DNA of 32,490 nt, from assembly GCA_902776955.1 (NCBI GenBank), contig CACYSG010000025.1:1-32490 (forward strand), in the 5' to 3' direction. This DNA is from an uncultured Bacteroidales bacterium (GTDB lineage: Bacteria > Bacteroidota > Bacteroidia > Bacteroidales > Muribaculaceae). The notes under the pieces were generated by a model that was not told where the DNA came from, made no database searches, and was given only the letters and a program-made list of their open reading frames with translations. Shown here one piece after another: positions 24,774-32,306 of this stretch (its first letter is position 1; the number at the start of each line of letters is the position of its first letter). Position numbers and translations under genes: made by a program.

Positions 24774-26918
24774 ATGAAGAAAAGAAAAAGACTGACAGCC
24801 GCGCTGCTGGCTTTATGCGCGTCTATGGCTGTCAATGCACAGAATGACATCCAATGGCAGGACAGTCTGTCTGAGGTGGTGGTTACGGGTACTGGTACGC
24901 AGCACCTGCTGAAGGATGCGCCCGTACAGACCGAGGTCATCACCAGCAAGATGCTGCAGGGGTACGCTGGCAAGAGCATCGAGGACATCCTGGGTGGCCT
25001 CACGGCATCGTTTGGCTTCAGCGAGGACGACATGGGTTCGCAGATGCAGCTCAACGGCCTGGGCAACAGCTATATCCTTGTCTTGATTGACGGCAAGCGC
25101 ATCCACGGCGACGTGGGAGGCCAGAACGACCTGTCGCTCATCGACCCGCAGAATATCGAGAAAATCGAGATTGTGAAGGGAGCGTCGAGCGCGCTCTACG
25201 GCTCGGACGCCATCGCCGGCGTGGTCAACATCATCACCAAGAAACACCGCGAGGAGGGGCTGTTGATTGAGAACACGACCCGCGTGGGCAGCTACGGCGA
25301 CGTGCGTCAGCACAACGGTCTGGGACTGAATTACGGGAAAATCAGTTCCTACACCAACTTCCAGTTACAGCACAGCGACGGCTGGCAGAACACCCCTGTG
25401 GAGCACACCGAGGGGTCAGAGCCGCCCATCACCGACTCACGCAACAAGACCGTGAACCGCCACACCAACTGGCAAGTTGCCGAACGGTTGACCTACCAGC
25501 CAACCAAAAATCTGGAATTCTATGCCGACGGTTCGATGTACTGGAAGCGCATCTACCGCGTGAGCGGACACCACCCGCACTATGACGTCAAGACCTGGGA
25601 CATGGAGTACCACAACGGTTCAGCGTCCATCGGCGGCAAGTGGAGCCGTTCAAAGACCGACTACATCTCGCTGGATGTGGACTGGAACCGCCACGCCTAC
25701 TATTATTACTACACGGCCACGACACTTGTCGAGGACTATGATAAGAGCGCCGGCACGCCCTATTACCCCTATTACCCCTATCTGCCTGACCAGAAAGAGC
25801 TGCAGAGCGACCAGCAACGCACCATGGCGACCTTGAAGGGTGTGTTTACCCTACCCTACGAGAATATCCTGAGCTCTGGCGTGGAATTCCGCTACGACTG
25901 GCTGCATGCGCCCACACGCGTCAAGGGCGGCAAGGCCAGCGACTGGACAGCCGCCGTGTATGTCCAGGACGAGTTTAACCTGATTCCCAACGTGAACATC
26001 ACCGCCGGCCTGCGCTTGAACCAGAACGAGCAATTCGGCACCAAACTGACGCCCAAGGTGTCGGCGATGTGGAAACCCGGTAATGCCTGGCGGTTGCGTG
26101 CCACCTGGAGCCAAGGCTTCAAGACACCCGCCATACGTGAACTGTTCTACCGCTACGTGCGCCAGATGAGCGGCACCTACCTCTACCTGGGCAACACCGA
26201 CCTCAAGCCCCAGTCGAGCAATTACTTCTCGTTGAGCGGCGAGTATGGCTGGCGCGGCCTGAATGTGACCATGACCGGCTATTACAATAAGGTCAAGGAC
26301 ATGATAGCGCTGGTGACCATCCCCAACTATCAGGCACCCGACGAGTACATCATCCAGTATGACCCCGTCAAGACCCGCCAGTACCAGAACATCGAGGACG
26401 CCAAGACCTATGGCGTTGACGTGAATGTCAACTACCAGTGGCGCGAGTTCGCCTTTGGCTTGGGCTACAGTTACCTCGACACCGATGCCAACCAGTATGA
26501 CACCAACCACGACAAGATGCGCAAGGTCACCATCGACGGCATGGCCCATCACAAGGGCAACTGGTTTGCCACATGGGGCCACCGCTTCTCGCGCGATTAT
26601 CGCCTGGGCATCGGCATCTACGGCAGGATGTCAAGCACCCGCTACTATCAGGACGACGGTAACGGCAAGGGCTACCAGACCTGGCGCCTGTCCACGACCC
26701 ATGATCTGGGGCATTTCAAGGCGACGACCTGGCGCATCGAGGCCGGCGTGGACAACATCTTCAACTACTGCGACCGCACGCCTCACGGGCTGCACCTGGG
26801 CACGACCACCCCGGGCCGCACCGGCTACGTGTCGCTGACCATCCGCTTCAACCAAGGAAAGAAACTTTCTAATAAGTATAAGTCAAACTTTAAACAACAA
26901 AACAATGATGAAGATTAA
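24774..26918 (+). CDS. btuB: BtuB-like TonB-dependent receptor
   Basis: The 714-residue protein has a signal peptide (MKKRKRLTAALLALCASMAV, cleaved near NAQ-ND), a TonB box (DSLSEVVVTGT), a plug domain (about 45-155, with LNGLGNSYILVLIDGKRIHG and IEIVKGASSALYGSDAIAGV) and a beta barrel. Position right behind a cobalamin riboswitch makes corrinoid uptake the likely role, in the outer membrane. The barrel seems to end at YVSLTIRF (near residue 692), followed by 22 polar residues that look like translated intergenic sequence, overlapping the next gene by 14 nt. A stop-codon mutation probably extended it. I chose 24774 because the 20 upstream codons are not signal-like. Confidence 0.88.
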   Translation: MKKRKRLTAALLALCASMAVNAQNDIQWQDSLSEVVVTGTGTQHLLKDAPVQTEVITSKMLQGYAGKSIEDILGGLTASFGFSEDDMGSQMQLNGLGNSYILVLIDGKRIHGDVGGQNDLSLIDPQNIEKIEIVKGASSALYGSDAIAGVVNIITKKHREEGLLIENTTRVGSYGDVRQHNGLGLNYGKISSYTNFQLQHSDGWQNTPVEHTEGSEPPITDSRNKTVNRHTNWQVAERLTYQPTKNLEFYADGSMYWKRIYRVSGHHPHYDVKTWDMEYHNGSASIGGKWSRSKTDYISLDVDWNRHAYYYYYTATTLVEDYDKSAGTPYYPYYPYLPDQKELQSDQQRTMATLKGVFTLPYENILSSGVEFRYDWLHAPTRVKGGKASDWTAAVYVQDEFNLIPNVNITAGLRLNQNEQFGTKLTPKVSAMWKPGNAWRLRATWSQGFKTPAIRELFYRYVRQMSGTYLYLGNTDLKPQSSNYFSLSGEYGWRGLNVTMTGYYNKVKDMIALVTIPNYQAPDEYIIQYDPVKTRQYQNIEDAKTYGVDVNVNYQWREFAFGLGYSYLDTDANQYDTNHDKMRKVTIDGMAHHKGNWFATWGHRFSRDYRLGIGIYGRMSSTRYYQDDGNGKGYQTWRLSTTHDLGHFKATTWRIEAGVDNIFNYCDRTPHGLHLGTTTPGRTGYVSLTIRFNQGKKLSNKYKSNFKQQNNDED

Positions 26919-27999
26919 GTCTTTATTGATTGCCATGATGGCAATCTGTCTGACCCTGGGTTTCACCTCTTGTAAAGATGACAAGGACGATCCCGTTCAG
27001 AACAATTACACCGTTTACCAGAAAGCAGTTACCGAGACCGTTAAGTCGCAGAAGAAGAGCGACAAGGTTATCCTGCTGGTTGCCTTCGGCTCGACCTGGG
27101 AACAGGCCTACAACGCATTTGATGCTACCGTAGCCGCCTACAAGCAGAACTTCCCCGGCTATGATGTATTCCTGTCATTCTCGTCGGCCATCTGCATCAA
27201 CCGCGCCGCTGCCGGTGAGAACGTTGACCCCCGCAACTTCTATGCTCCTCCCTTCTGGCTCAACGCCTTTGCCGAGGTTGAGTACATGGAAATCGTCGTA
27301 CAATCACTGCAGGTAATCCCCGGTGAGGAATATACCCGCGTGATCAACTACATCAAGGACTTTGCCAACAACGCCAACGGCGACATCAACGACAAGTATC
27401 TGTCGATCGTTGACCTCAAGCTCGGTGTGCCCCTGTTGCAGGATGCCGAAAGCGACGTCAACCTCGTTGCCAGCGAGTTGAACAAGCTCTACAAGGATAA
27501 GGCCAATGAGGGCGTTGTTGCCTTTATGGGCCACGGTAACCCCGACAGCTATGACACCTATAAGGCCAACATTCGCTACACCCAGCTCGAGGAGGCCCTC
27601 CAGCAGCTCAACAGCCACTACTTTGTGGGCACCGTTGACATGATGGACAATTTCAAGACCGACGTCTATGAGCGCATGGTTGCTGCCGGCTTCACCAGCG
27701 GTAAGGTATATTGCCACCCCCTGATGTCGATCGATGGTGACCACGGTCACAACGACATGGCCGGTGACGATGACGACAACTGGGACGGCACCAAGTTCAC
27801 CCCCAACGACGAGGGTGAGGTTGAGGACACCTCCTGGAAGATGTACTTCCAGCACCTGGGCTACGAGTGCAACAACTCGACCATGATCGAGAAGGGTCTG
27901 CTGGAGCTCCCCAGCATCCGTCAAGTGTGGATGAACCACACCCGTGACGCCATCAACGGCGATCCTCTGGACTTCTACCACAGCAAGAATCCCGAGTAA
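26905..27999 (+). CDS. cbiK: CbiK-family cobaltochelatase-like lipoprotein
   Basis: The 364-residue protein has a lipoprotein signal with the lipobox GFTSC (Cys23) followed by KDDKDD. The mature part is a CbiK-type class II chelatase: FMGHG (His210) and GDHGHNDMAGDDDDNW (His280) supply the metal-binding histidines, and an acidic residue of the central region is expected to complete the site. CbiK normally inserts cobalt into sirohydrochlorin in the cytoplasm; as a lipoprotein it must act outside the inner membrane. Family knowledge: Porphyromonas gingivalis IhtB is a similar lipoprotein next to a TonB receptor and is thought to bind or remove metal from haem. Here riboswitch control suggests a corrinoid or tetrapyrrole substrate. 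The ATG pair overlaps the stop of the preceding gene. Confidence 0.88.
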   Translation: MMKIKSLLIAMMAICLTLGFTSCKDDKDDPVQNNYTVYQKAVTETVKSQKKSDKVILLVAFGSTWEQAYNAFDATVAAYKQNFPGYDVFLSFSSAICINRAAAGENVDPRNFYAPPFWLNAFAEVEYMEIVVQSLQVIPGEEYTRVINYIKDFANNANGDINDKYLSIVDLKLGVPLLQDAESDVNLVASELNKLYKDKANEGVVAFMGHGNPDSYDTYKANIRYTQLEEALQQLNSHYFVGTVDMMDNFKTDVYERMVAAGFTSGKVYCHPLMSIDGDHGHNDMAGDDDDNWDGTKFTPNDEGEVEDTSWKMYFQHLGYECNNSTMIEKGLLELPSIRQVWMNHTRDAINGDPLDFYHSKNPE

Positions 28000-28009
28000 T
28001 CATGACGAA

Positions 28010-28063
28010 AAGGTCCTTAAGGTCTTTAGGGTCCTTAAAGTCCTTAAAGTCCTTAAGGACCTT
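28010..28063. repeat. Six tandem copies of a 9-bp unit
   Basis: Six units of AAGGTCCTT or near variants (AAGGTCTTT, AGGGTCCTT, AAAGTCCTT twice, AAGGACCTT) run without gaps. The unit AAGGTCCTT can pair with itself (AAGG/CCTT), so neighbouring units can form short stems. It fills most of the 82-nt gap between the CbiK-like gene and the second receptor. It could act as an mRNA stability or attenuation element, or vary in copy number by slippage. Confidence 0.75.
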
Positions 28064-28081
28064 AAAAAATAGAATTAAGAA

Positions 28082-30148
28082 GTGATTAAGAAAATCATAC
28101 TGGCTACAGTGGCGCTCCTCACCTGGAGTGCCGCTGTTTCCCAAATCCACAAGATGGAACGCAGCGACTCGTCGATGACGGATCGCACTTACACCTTAAA
28201 TCCCGTGGTCGTGACCGGTTCGGGTCACCACCAGCGCCTGAAATCCACTGCCACCCCCGTCCACGTGCTCAGCCGTCAGGAAATCAAGGAGCAAGGCATC
28301 ACCACCTTTGACGGTGCCTTGACCCGCATGATGCCGCAGGTGTCGATGGCACCCAACTCGATGGGCACGTTCCTGAGGCTCAACGGACTCGGCAACAAGT
28401 ATATCCTTATCCTCGTCAACGGCCAGAAGTTGACGGGTGACATCTCCAACAATGTAGATCTGAACCGCATCAACATGGCACGCGTGAAACGCATCGAGGT
28501 GCTTGACGGTGCCGCGTCGTCGCTCTACGGCTCGGACGCCATTGCGGGCGTGATCAACATCATCACCGACCAACCCACCCAGCAACTGGTATCCCTCACC
28601 AGCGACACCCGCGTGTCGGGCCATGGACAGTTGACCGAAAACATCACCCTGGACATTTTCAAGAACGGCTTCGGCTCCTACACCTCTTTCTCGCGCGACC
28701 AAGCCGACAGTTACCGCATCAACGATGTGGAATATGTCAAGGACTCAGAAACCGAGACCCAGCCGACCATCGCCCCGTTCTTCACGGGCTATCGTGCCAA
28801 CCTAGTGGGCCAAAAGTTCACCTATGCTCCCAACGAGCACCTGGCCTTGAATGCCGGCATCGACTACTCCTACAAGATTACCGACCGTCCCAACACCCGC
28901 AAGGACATCACCGGCGGCACCGACTACGAGATGCGCTACAAGGGCCTGCGCTGGAATGTGGGCGGTATCTACAAGTTCACGAGCCGCAACTCGTTGCAGG
29001 CCGATTTTACCGTTGACCGTTTCCGCTACGGCAAGCAGTATGACGTGGCCACCAAGAACTACGCCATCGACGATTACGTGCAGTCCAAGAAGCAGCGCTC
29101 GATGGAAAGTCAGCTGAAGGCCATTTTGGGGCTGATGAACAATTCAACCACCATCTTTGGTGCCGACTGGCGCAAGGATTACTTGACCGCCACCTCAGGC
29201 AACATCAACCAGAACGCCTATACCGCAGCGGCCTTCGCCCAGCACGAGATGCTGTTTTTTGACAAACTCACGGCCACCGTAGGCCTGCGCCTGACCTATC
29301 ACGAGACCTTTAACTGGCACCTCACGCCCAAGGCCACGCTGATGTACGCCCCGGGCAACTTCCGCCTGCGCGCCACCTATTCGGCGGGATTCCGCGCCCC
29401 CGGCCTTGACGAGTTGTATTACCATTACTTCTCGGTCAACCGCGGCAAGGCGCAGATTATCTTCGGCAACAAGGATTTGTCGCCCGAGAAGAGCAACTAT
29501 TTCTCGCTCAATGCCGAGTACCGCACCAATATGCTCGCCGTGAGCGTCACGGGATTCCTGAACCGCATCAACGACATGGTCATCAGGCAGAACATCGACG
29601 TGGACGCCCCCACCCTGGCCATGTTGCGCGGCGAATTCCCCGAAATGACCGATGACCAGGCCGGGAAACTCGAGCGCTACTCGCTTTACAAGAACAGCGA
29701 CAAGGGCGATGTCAAGGGCGTGCAGGTCAACGTGTCGGCCAACCTGTTCAGGGGCTTTAACCTATCGGCCAACTACGTTTACACCTATGCCCGCACTTGC
29801 AGCGAAGGTCAATGGGCTCCGCTGGAGCGCAGCATCCGCAATGCCGCAACCGTTGCCGCCAACTATTACCACAGCTGGGGCAATTACGCCCTGAACGTGA
29901 ACGTCAACGGCCGTTTGCAGTCCAAGACCTATTATCCCGACTATGAGGACGCCCCGGGTTATGGCATCTGGAACCTAAACACGACCCACTCGTTTGACGG
30001 GTTGAAACACCTGTACCTGGAGCCGAGCATCGGCATTGACAACATCTTCAACAAGGTGGACCGCCGCATTGATTCCTCCAACCGCAAGTATGCCCTGTAT
30101 TCCCCAGGACGCATGCTCGTGATTGGCCTGAAATTGAAAATCAAGTAA
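28082..30148 (+). CDS. Second TonB-dependent receptor of the cobalamin operon
   Basis: The 688-residue protein starts with GTG (28082), giving a good signal peptide (MIKKIILATVALLTWSAAVS). A TonB-box-like LNPVVVTGSG precedes the plug domain (about 45-165, with LNGLGNKYILILVNGQKLTG and IEVLDGAASSLYGSDAIAGV). The barrel ends in MLVIGLKLKIK. The plug is strikingly like that of the receptor at 24774, so the two are paralogues that have diverged in their barrels. No SusC-type N-terminal domain is present. It likely imports a related corrinoid or porphyrin. It is separated from the chelatase by the tandem repeat and closes with a terminator at 30167-30202. Confidence 0.88.
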   Translation: MIKKIILATVALLTWSAAVSQIHKMERSDSSMTDRTYTLNPVVVTGSGHHQRLKSTATPVHVLSRQEIKEQGITTFDGALTRMMPQVSMAPNSMGTFLRLNGLGNKYILILVNGQKLTGDISNNVDLNRINMARVKRIEVLDGAASSLYGSDAIAGVINIITDQPTQQLVSLTSDTRVSGHGQLTENITLDIFKNGFGSYTSFSRDQADSYRINDVEYVKDSETETQPTIAPFFTGYRANLVGQKFTYAPNEHLALNAGIDYSYKITDRPNTRKDITGGTDYEMRYKGLRWNVGGIYKFTSRNSLQADFTVDRFRYGKQYDVATKNYAIDDYVQSKKQRSMESQLKAILGLMNNSTTIFGADWRKDYLTATSGNINQNAYTAAAFAQHEMLFFDKLTATVGLRLTYHETFNWHLTPKATLMYAPGNFRLRATYSAGFRAPGLDELYYHYFSVNRGKAQIIFGNKDLSPEKSNYFSLNAEYRTNMLAVSVTGFLNRINDMVIRQNIDVDAPTLAMLRGEFPEMTDDQAGKLERYSLYKNSDKGDVKGVQVNVSANLFRGFNLSANYVYTYARTCSEGQWAPLERSIRNAATVAANYYHSWGNYALNVNVNGRLQSKTYYPDYEDAPGYGIWNLNTTHSFDGLKHLYLEPSIGIDNIFNKVDRRIDSSNRKYALYSPGRMLVIGLKLKIK

Positions 30149-30166
30149 CCTTATATTGTAATTATT

Positions 30167-30202
30167 ATGGAGGATTGTCGGGAGACAATGCCTCCATTTT
30201 TA
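30167..30202 (+). terminator. Rho-independent terminator of the cobalamin operon
   Basis: ATGGAGG and ATTGTC (30167-30179) pair with GACAAT and CCTCCAT (30184-30197) with one bulged G, loop GGGA, followed by TTTTT. It lies 18 nt after the stop codon of the second receptor. An ATG inside this hairpin (30175) is not a gene start. Confidence 0.85.
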
Positions 30203-30251
30203 ATTATGTAAAGCGGTACATCTCAACTCAAACTCACGATAAGACTCTAAG

Positions 30252-30734
30252 TTTTATCATCGCCCCTATAGCCGCTGCCATGGCAGTGGCTGCAGGAGCC
30301 ATGCAGGTGGCAGCCATCAAAAAACAGCAGCAGGCGAGCCAGGCCCAGGGCTACGGCGAGGGCGGTTTCACCCGCAAGGGCCGTGCCGACGAGGTGGCTG
30401 GCGTGGTCCATGCCGGGGAATGGGTGGCGAGTCAGAAACTGGTCGCTTCACCCGTTGCCCGTCCTCTGATCGAGGCTTAGTCCAGGAGAGTAAAGACTTG
30501 AAAGAGATCATCGCCCGACTTAACGAGCGATTGGACGAGCCCTTCGTCACCGTCAACACCGTGACCGGCGACAAGGGCATAAAAACTTGTGCAAGCCGAA
30601 TGCAAAACGAGCTCGCTCGATTTGCTGAGGCGCCGCCAAGTTTATCCAACCAGGCGCAGGACGAGTACCAGCGCCTCATGAACAATAAATCACCGAAATC
30701 TAAAAGAAAATGGGCTCAAACAATGCCGAATTAA
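30252..30734 (+). pseudogene. Remnant of a phage tail tape-measure protein (C-terminal end)
   Basis: The first frame reads FIIAPIAAAMAVAAGAMQVA, then AIKKQQQ, GYGEGGFTRKGR, DEVAGVVHAGEWVASQ and VARPLIEA, the characteristic C-terminal block of Bacteroides-type tape-measure proteins. It stops at 30480. The sequence continues in another frame from about 30480 with LKEIIARLNERLDEPFVTVN and TVTGDKGIK, then QAQDEYQRLMNNKSPKSK. So there is a frameshift or deletion near 30478, and the large N-terminal part of the gene is absent. Within the second frame a 66-nt element (30585-30650) splits GIK from QAQDEY. In the phage the protein sets tail length; here it is dead. Confidence 0.82.
30585..30650 (+). 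repeat. Covarying palindromic element, copy A (in frame in tape-measure remnant)
   Basis: A 66-nt insert of 22 codons lies between GIK and QAQDEY. It shares TGCAAGCCGAATGC on the left and the GCTGAGGCG...GCC block plus TTTATCCAAC on the right with copies B and C. The inner hairpin is GCAAA-A-CGAGC, loop TC, GCTCG-A-TTTGC (30602-30625). The outer ends AAACTTG and CAAGTTT also pair. The arms differ in sequence from those of B and C but keep the same shape. Confidence 0.72.
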
Positions 30735-30829
30735 CTGCGTTTTCCCCATAATGAATATTTTGTTTTTTATATGTTTGAATTTCAGTTATTTACATAATGC
30801 AAAATGAACTCAAAAAACTACCGAATTTC

Positions 30830-30860
30830 TTGGAAAATATGTTAAAATGCAGTATCTTTG
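30830..30860 (+). promoter_or_regulatory. Promoter of the dockerin-FISUMP gene
   Basis: CTTG (ending 30832), 20 nt, then TATCTTTG (30853-30860), a perfect -7 box. Transcription would begin near 30866, about 100 nt before the start codon. The leader contains a 7-bp hairpin AATACCC/GGGTATT (about 30890-30907). The stretch 30735-30829 holds no gene. Confidence 0.72.
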
Positions 30861-30965
30861 CAATCGACTAGTGATGCCATTTGACAAAAAAATACCCTTT
30901 TGGGTATTGTAAGAAAGAAAGGGCATTTATATTGGCACTGATATTAACTAAAAACTATATGTATT

Positions 30966-31838
30966 ATGAAGAAGATTACTGGTTTTTCACTTATCCTGTT
31001 TTTGGTGATGTGGCTAATGCCGTTGGATGTTGTTGCCGATAACACTGGCGGTGATGTCAACAATGATGGCGAAGTCAACATTGCTGACGTAAACACCGTT
31101 ATCGACTTTATTCTTGGCAGCAGAAGTCGTCAAAGTATAGATGTCAACGGAGATGGCGAGATTAATATTGCCGATGTGAATGCTGTCATTGGTATCATCC
31201 TGGAAGGCACATCGGTGTCAGAGGAACATGAGTACGTTGACTTGGGCCTCCCCAGCGGTACGCTGTGGGCAACCTGCAACGTGGGTGCCGATACCCCTGA
31301 GGACTACGGCGACTACTTTGCCTGGGGCGAGACAGAATCTAAGGATGTATATAACTGGGATACCTACAAGTGGTGCAATGGCAGCGAAGGTACGATAACG
31401 AAGTATTGCATTGATGACAACCATGGTTATAATAACTTCACTGATGGCAAGACAGAGTTGGATTTTGCCGATGATGCAGCATATGTTAACTTTGGTACTT
31501 CTTGGCGCATGCCAACTTGGGAGCAAGCGTGTGAGCTAGTTGAGTATTGCAGTTGGACGTGGACATCAAAGAACGGTGTACATGGTCAGTTGGGAACCGG
31601 CCCGAATGGAAACTGCATCTTCTTACCCGCTGCTGGCGGCCGTTGGAACCAGTCGCTCTACCACGTGGGATCATGGGGCGTCTATTGGTCCTGCACGCTT
31701 AGCCCTAGCTACTCAATAGGCTCCACTTCCAACGTTGCATGCTGTCTGGGCTTCTACAAGGACGACATTCACTGGTTCGGCAACGACTATCGCTTCTTCG
31801 GGTTTTCTGTCCGCGCGGTTCGTATCTTGCAGAATTAG
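30966..31838 (+). CDS. Secreted dockerin plus FISUMP-domain protein
   Basis: The 290-residue protein has a signal peptide (about 1-25, MKKITGFSLILFLVMWLMPL). Residues 28-78 are two dockerin type I repeats (GDVNNDGEVNIADVNTVIDF and IDVNGDGEINIADVNAVIGI). The rest is a FISUMP domain (Fibrobacter succinogenes major paralogous domain): VDLGLPSGTLWATCNVGA, FAWGETE, WRMPTWEQACEL, FLPAAGGRW and GFSVRAVRI. FISUMP modules are lectin-like folds found on secreted Bacteroidota proteins; binding of a polymer or another surface protein is plausible. Its dockerin repeats resemble those of the protein at 23822. The gene lies between two broken phage tail genes and has its own promoter and terminator, as for a phage cargo gene or a later insertion. 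Confidence 0.85.
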   Translation: MKKITGFSLILFLVMWLMPLDVVADNTGGDVNNDGEVNIADVNTVIDFILGSRSRQSIDVNGDGEINIADVNAVIGIILEGTSVSEEHEYVDLGLPSGTLWATCNVGADTPEDYGDYFAWGETESKDVYNWDTYKWCNGSEGTITKYCIDDNHGYNNFTDGKTELDFADDAAYVNFGTSWRMPTWEQACELVEYCSWTWTSKNGVHGQLGTGPNGNCIFLPAAGGRWNQSLYHVGSWGVYWSCTLSPSYSIGSTSNVACCLGFYKDDIHWFGNDYRFFGFSVRAVRILQN

Positions 31839-31862
31839 TGCAGCAGCGTCTTTTCAAGGTCT

Positions 31863-31904
31863 AATCGGTTGGTTTACTTTTGTCAGAGTAAACCAACCGA
31901 TTTT
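31863..31904 (+). terminator. Rho-independent terminator of the dockerin-FISUMP gene
   Basis: A perfect 16-bp stem (31863-31878 with 31887-31902) with an 8-nt loop is followed by a short T run. It lies 25 nt after the stop codon, and only 3 nt before the start of the next phage-like frame, so it isolates that gene from read-through. Confidence 0.85.
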
Positions 31905-31907
31905 CTT

Positions 31908-32234
31908 ATGATACTCACGATAAACGGAAAACAGGCAGCGCTGAAGAAGGGGTCTTCGATAGAGTATGTATCGGAGAACCGCATCTTCACCGATGCCGAC
32001 GACTACAGCATGGAGATTGAACTGCCCCTGGCAGACTGTCCGCAGAACCTTGACATCTTCGGGATGATCACCCGCAAGGACGTGGATACTGGTGACATCT
32101 TTTTCGATGCGGTCCTGCAGGACACCAACTTCTTCAAAAATAGAGCAAGCCGAATGCAGAGTCAAGCTTGCTTGAACTCTGTTAAGGCGTAGCCTATTTT
32201 ATCTAACCGAGGTGCCGTCGTGATCACGATTCGA
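31908..32234 (+). pseudogene. Broken phage tail-region gene, N-terminal part
   Basis: The frame starts MILTINGKQAALKKGSSIEY and runs through PLADCPQNLDIFG, ITRKDVDTGDIFFDAVLQDT to NFFK (32138). I recognise this as the N-terminal domain of the small protein that follows the tape measure in Bacteroides-type prophages. A 69-nt element (32139-32207, copy B) then interrupts it and brings an in-frame TAG (32190-32192). After the element the same frame resumes as RGAVVITIR to 32234, which looks like the natural continuation. The product would be about 95 residues and is presumably inactive. Confidence 0.65.
32139..32207 (+). repeat. Covarying palindromic element, copy B
   Basis: A 69-nt insert, 23 codons long, interrupts the phage gene between NFFK and RGAVVIT. 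It shares GCAAGCCGAATGC and TTTATCTAAC with copy A. The inner hairpin is CAGAG-TCAAGC, loop TT, GCTTGA-A-CTCTG (32157-32181); outer ends AAAATAG and CTATTTT pair. Arms differ from copy A but keep the pairing. Confidence 0.72.
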
Positions 32235-32239
32235 TGAAA

Positions 32240-32306
32240 ATATGTGCAAGCCGAAAGCAATGCTAAGTTTACTTAAGCATTGCTAAGGCGCAGCCAAATT
32301 TATGCA
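32240..32306 (+). repeat. Covarying palindromic element, copy C
   Basis: About 67 nt with the same flanks: TGTGCAAGCCGAAAGC on the left and GCTAAGGCGCAGCC plus TTTAT on the right. The inner hairpin is GCAATGCT-AAGT, loop TT, ACTT-A-AGCATTGC (32257-32283). It lies only 32 nt after copy B and ends at the beginning of the next phage frame. The right boundary is uncertain by a few bases. Confidence 0.68.

Noticed and set aside
28010-28063. CRISPR array
   Set aside because: The units are 9 bp and contiguous without spacers.
30175-30251. ATG at 30175 as the start of a phage-like gene
   Set aside because: It lies inside a terminator hairpin, and the recognisable tape-measure homology begins only near 30252.
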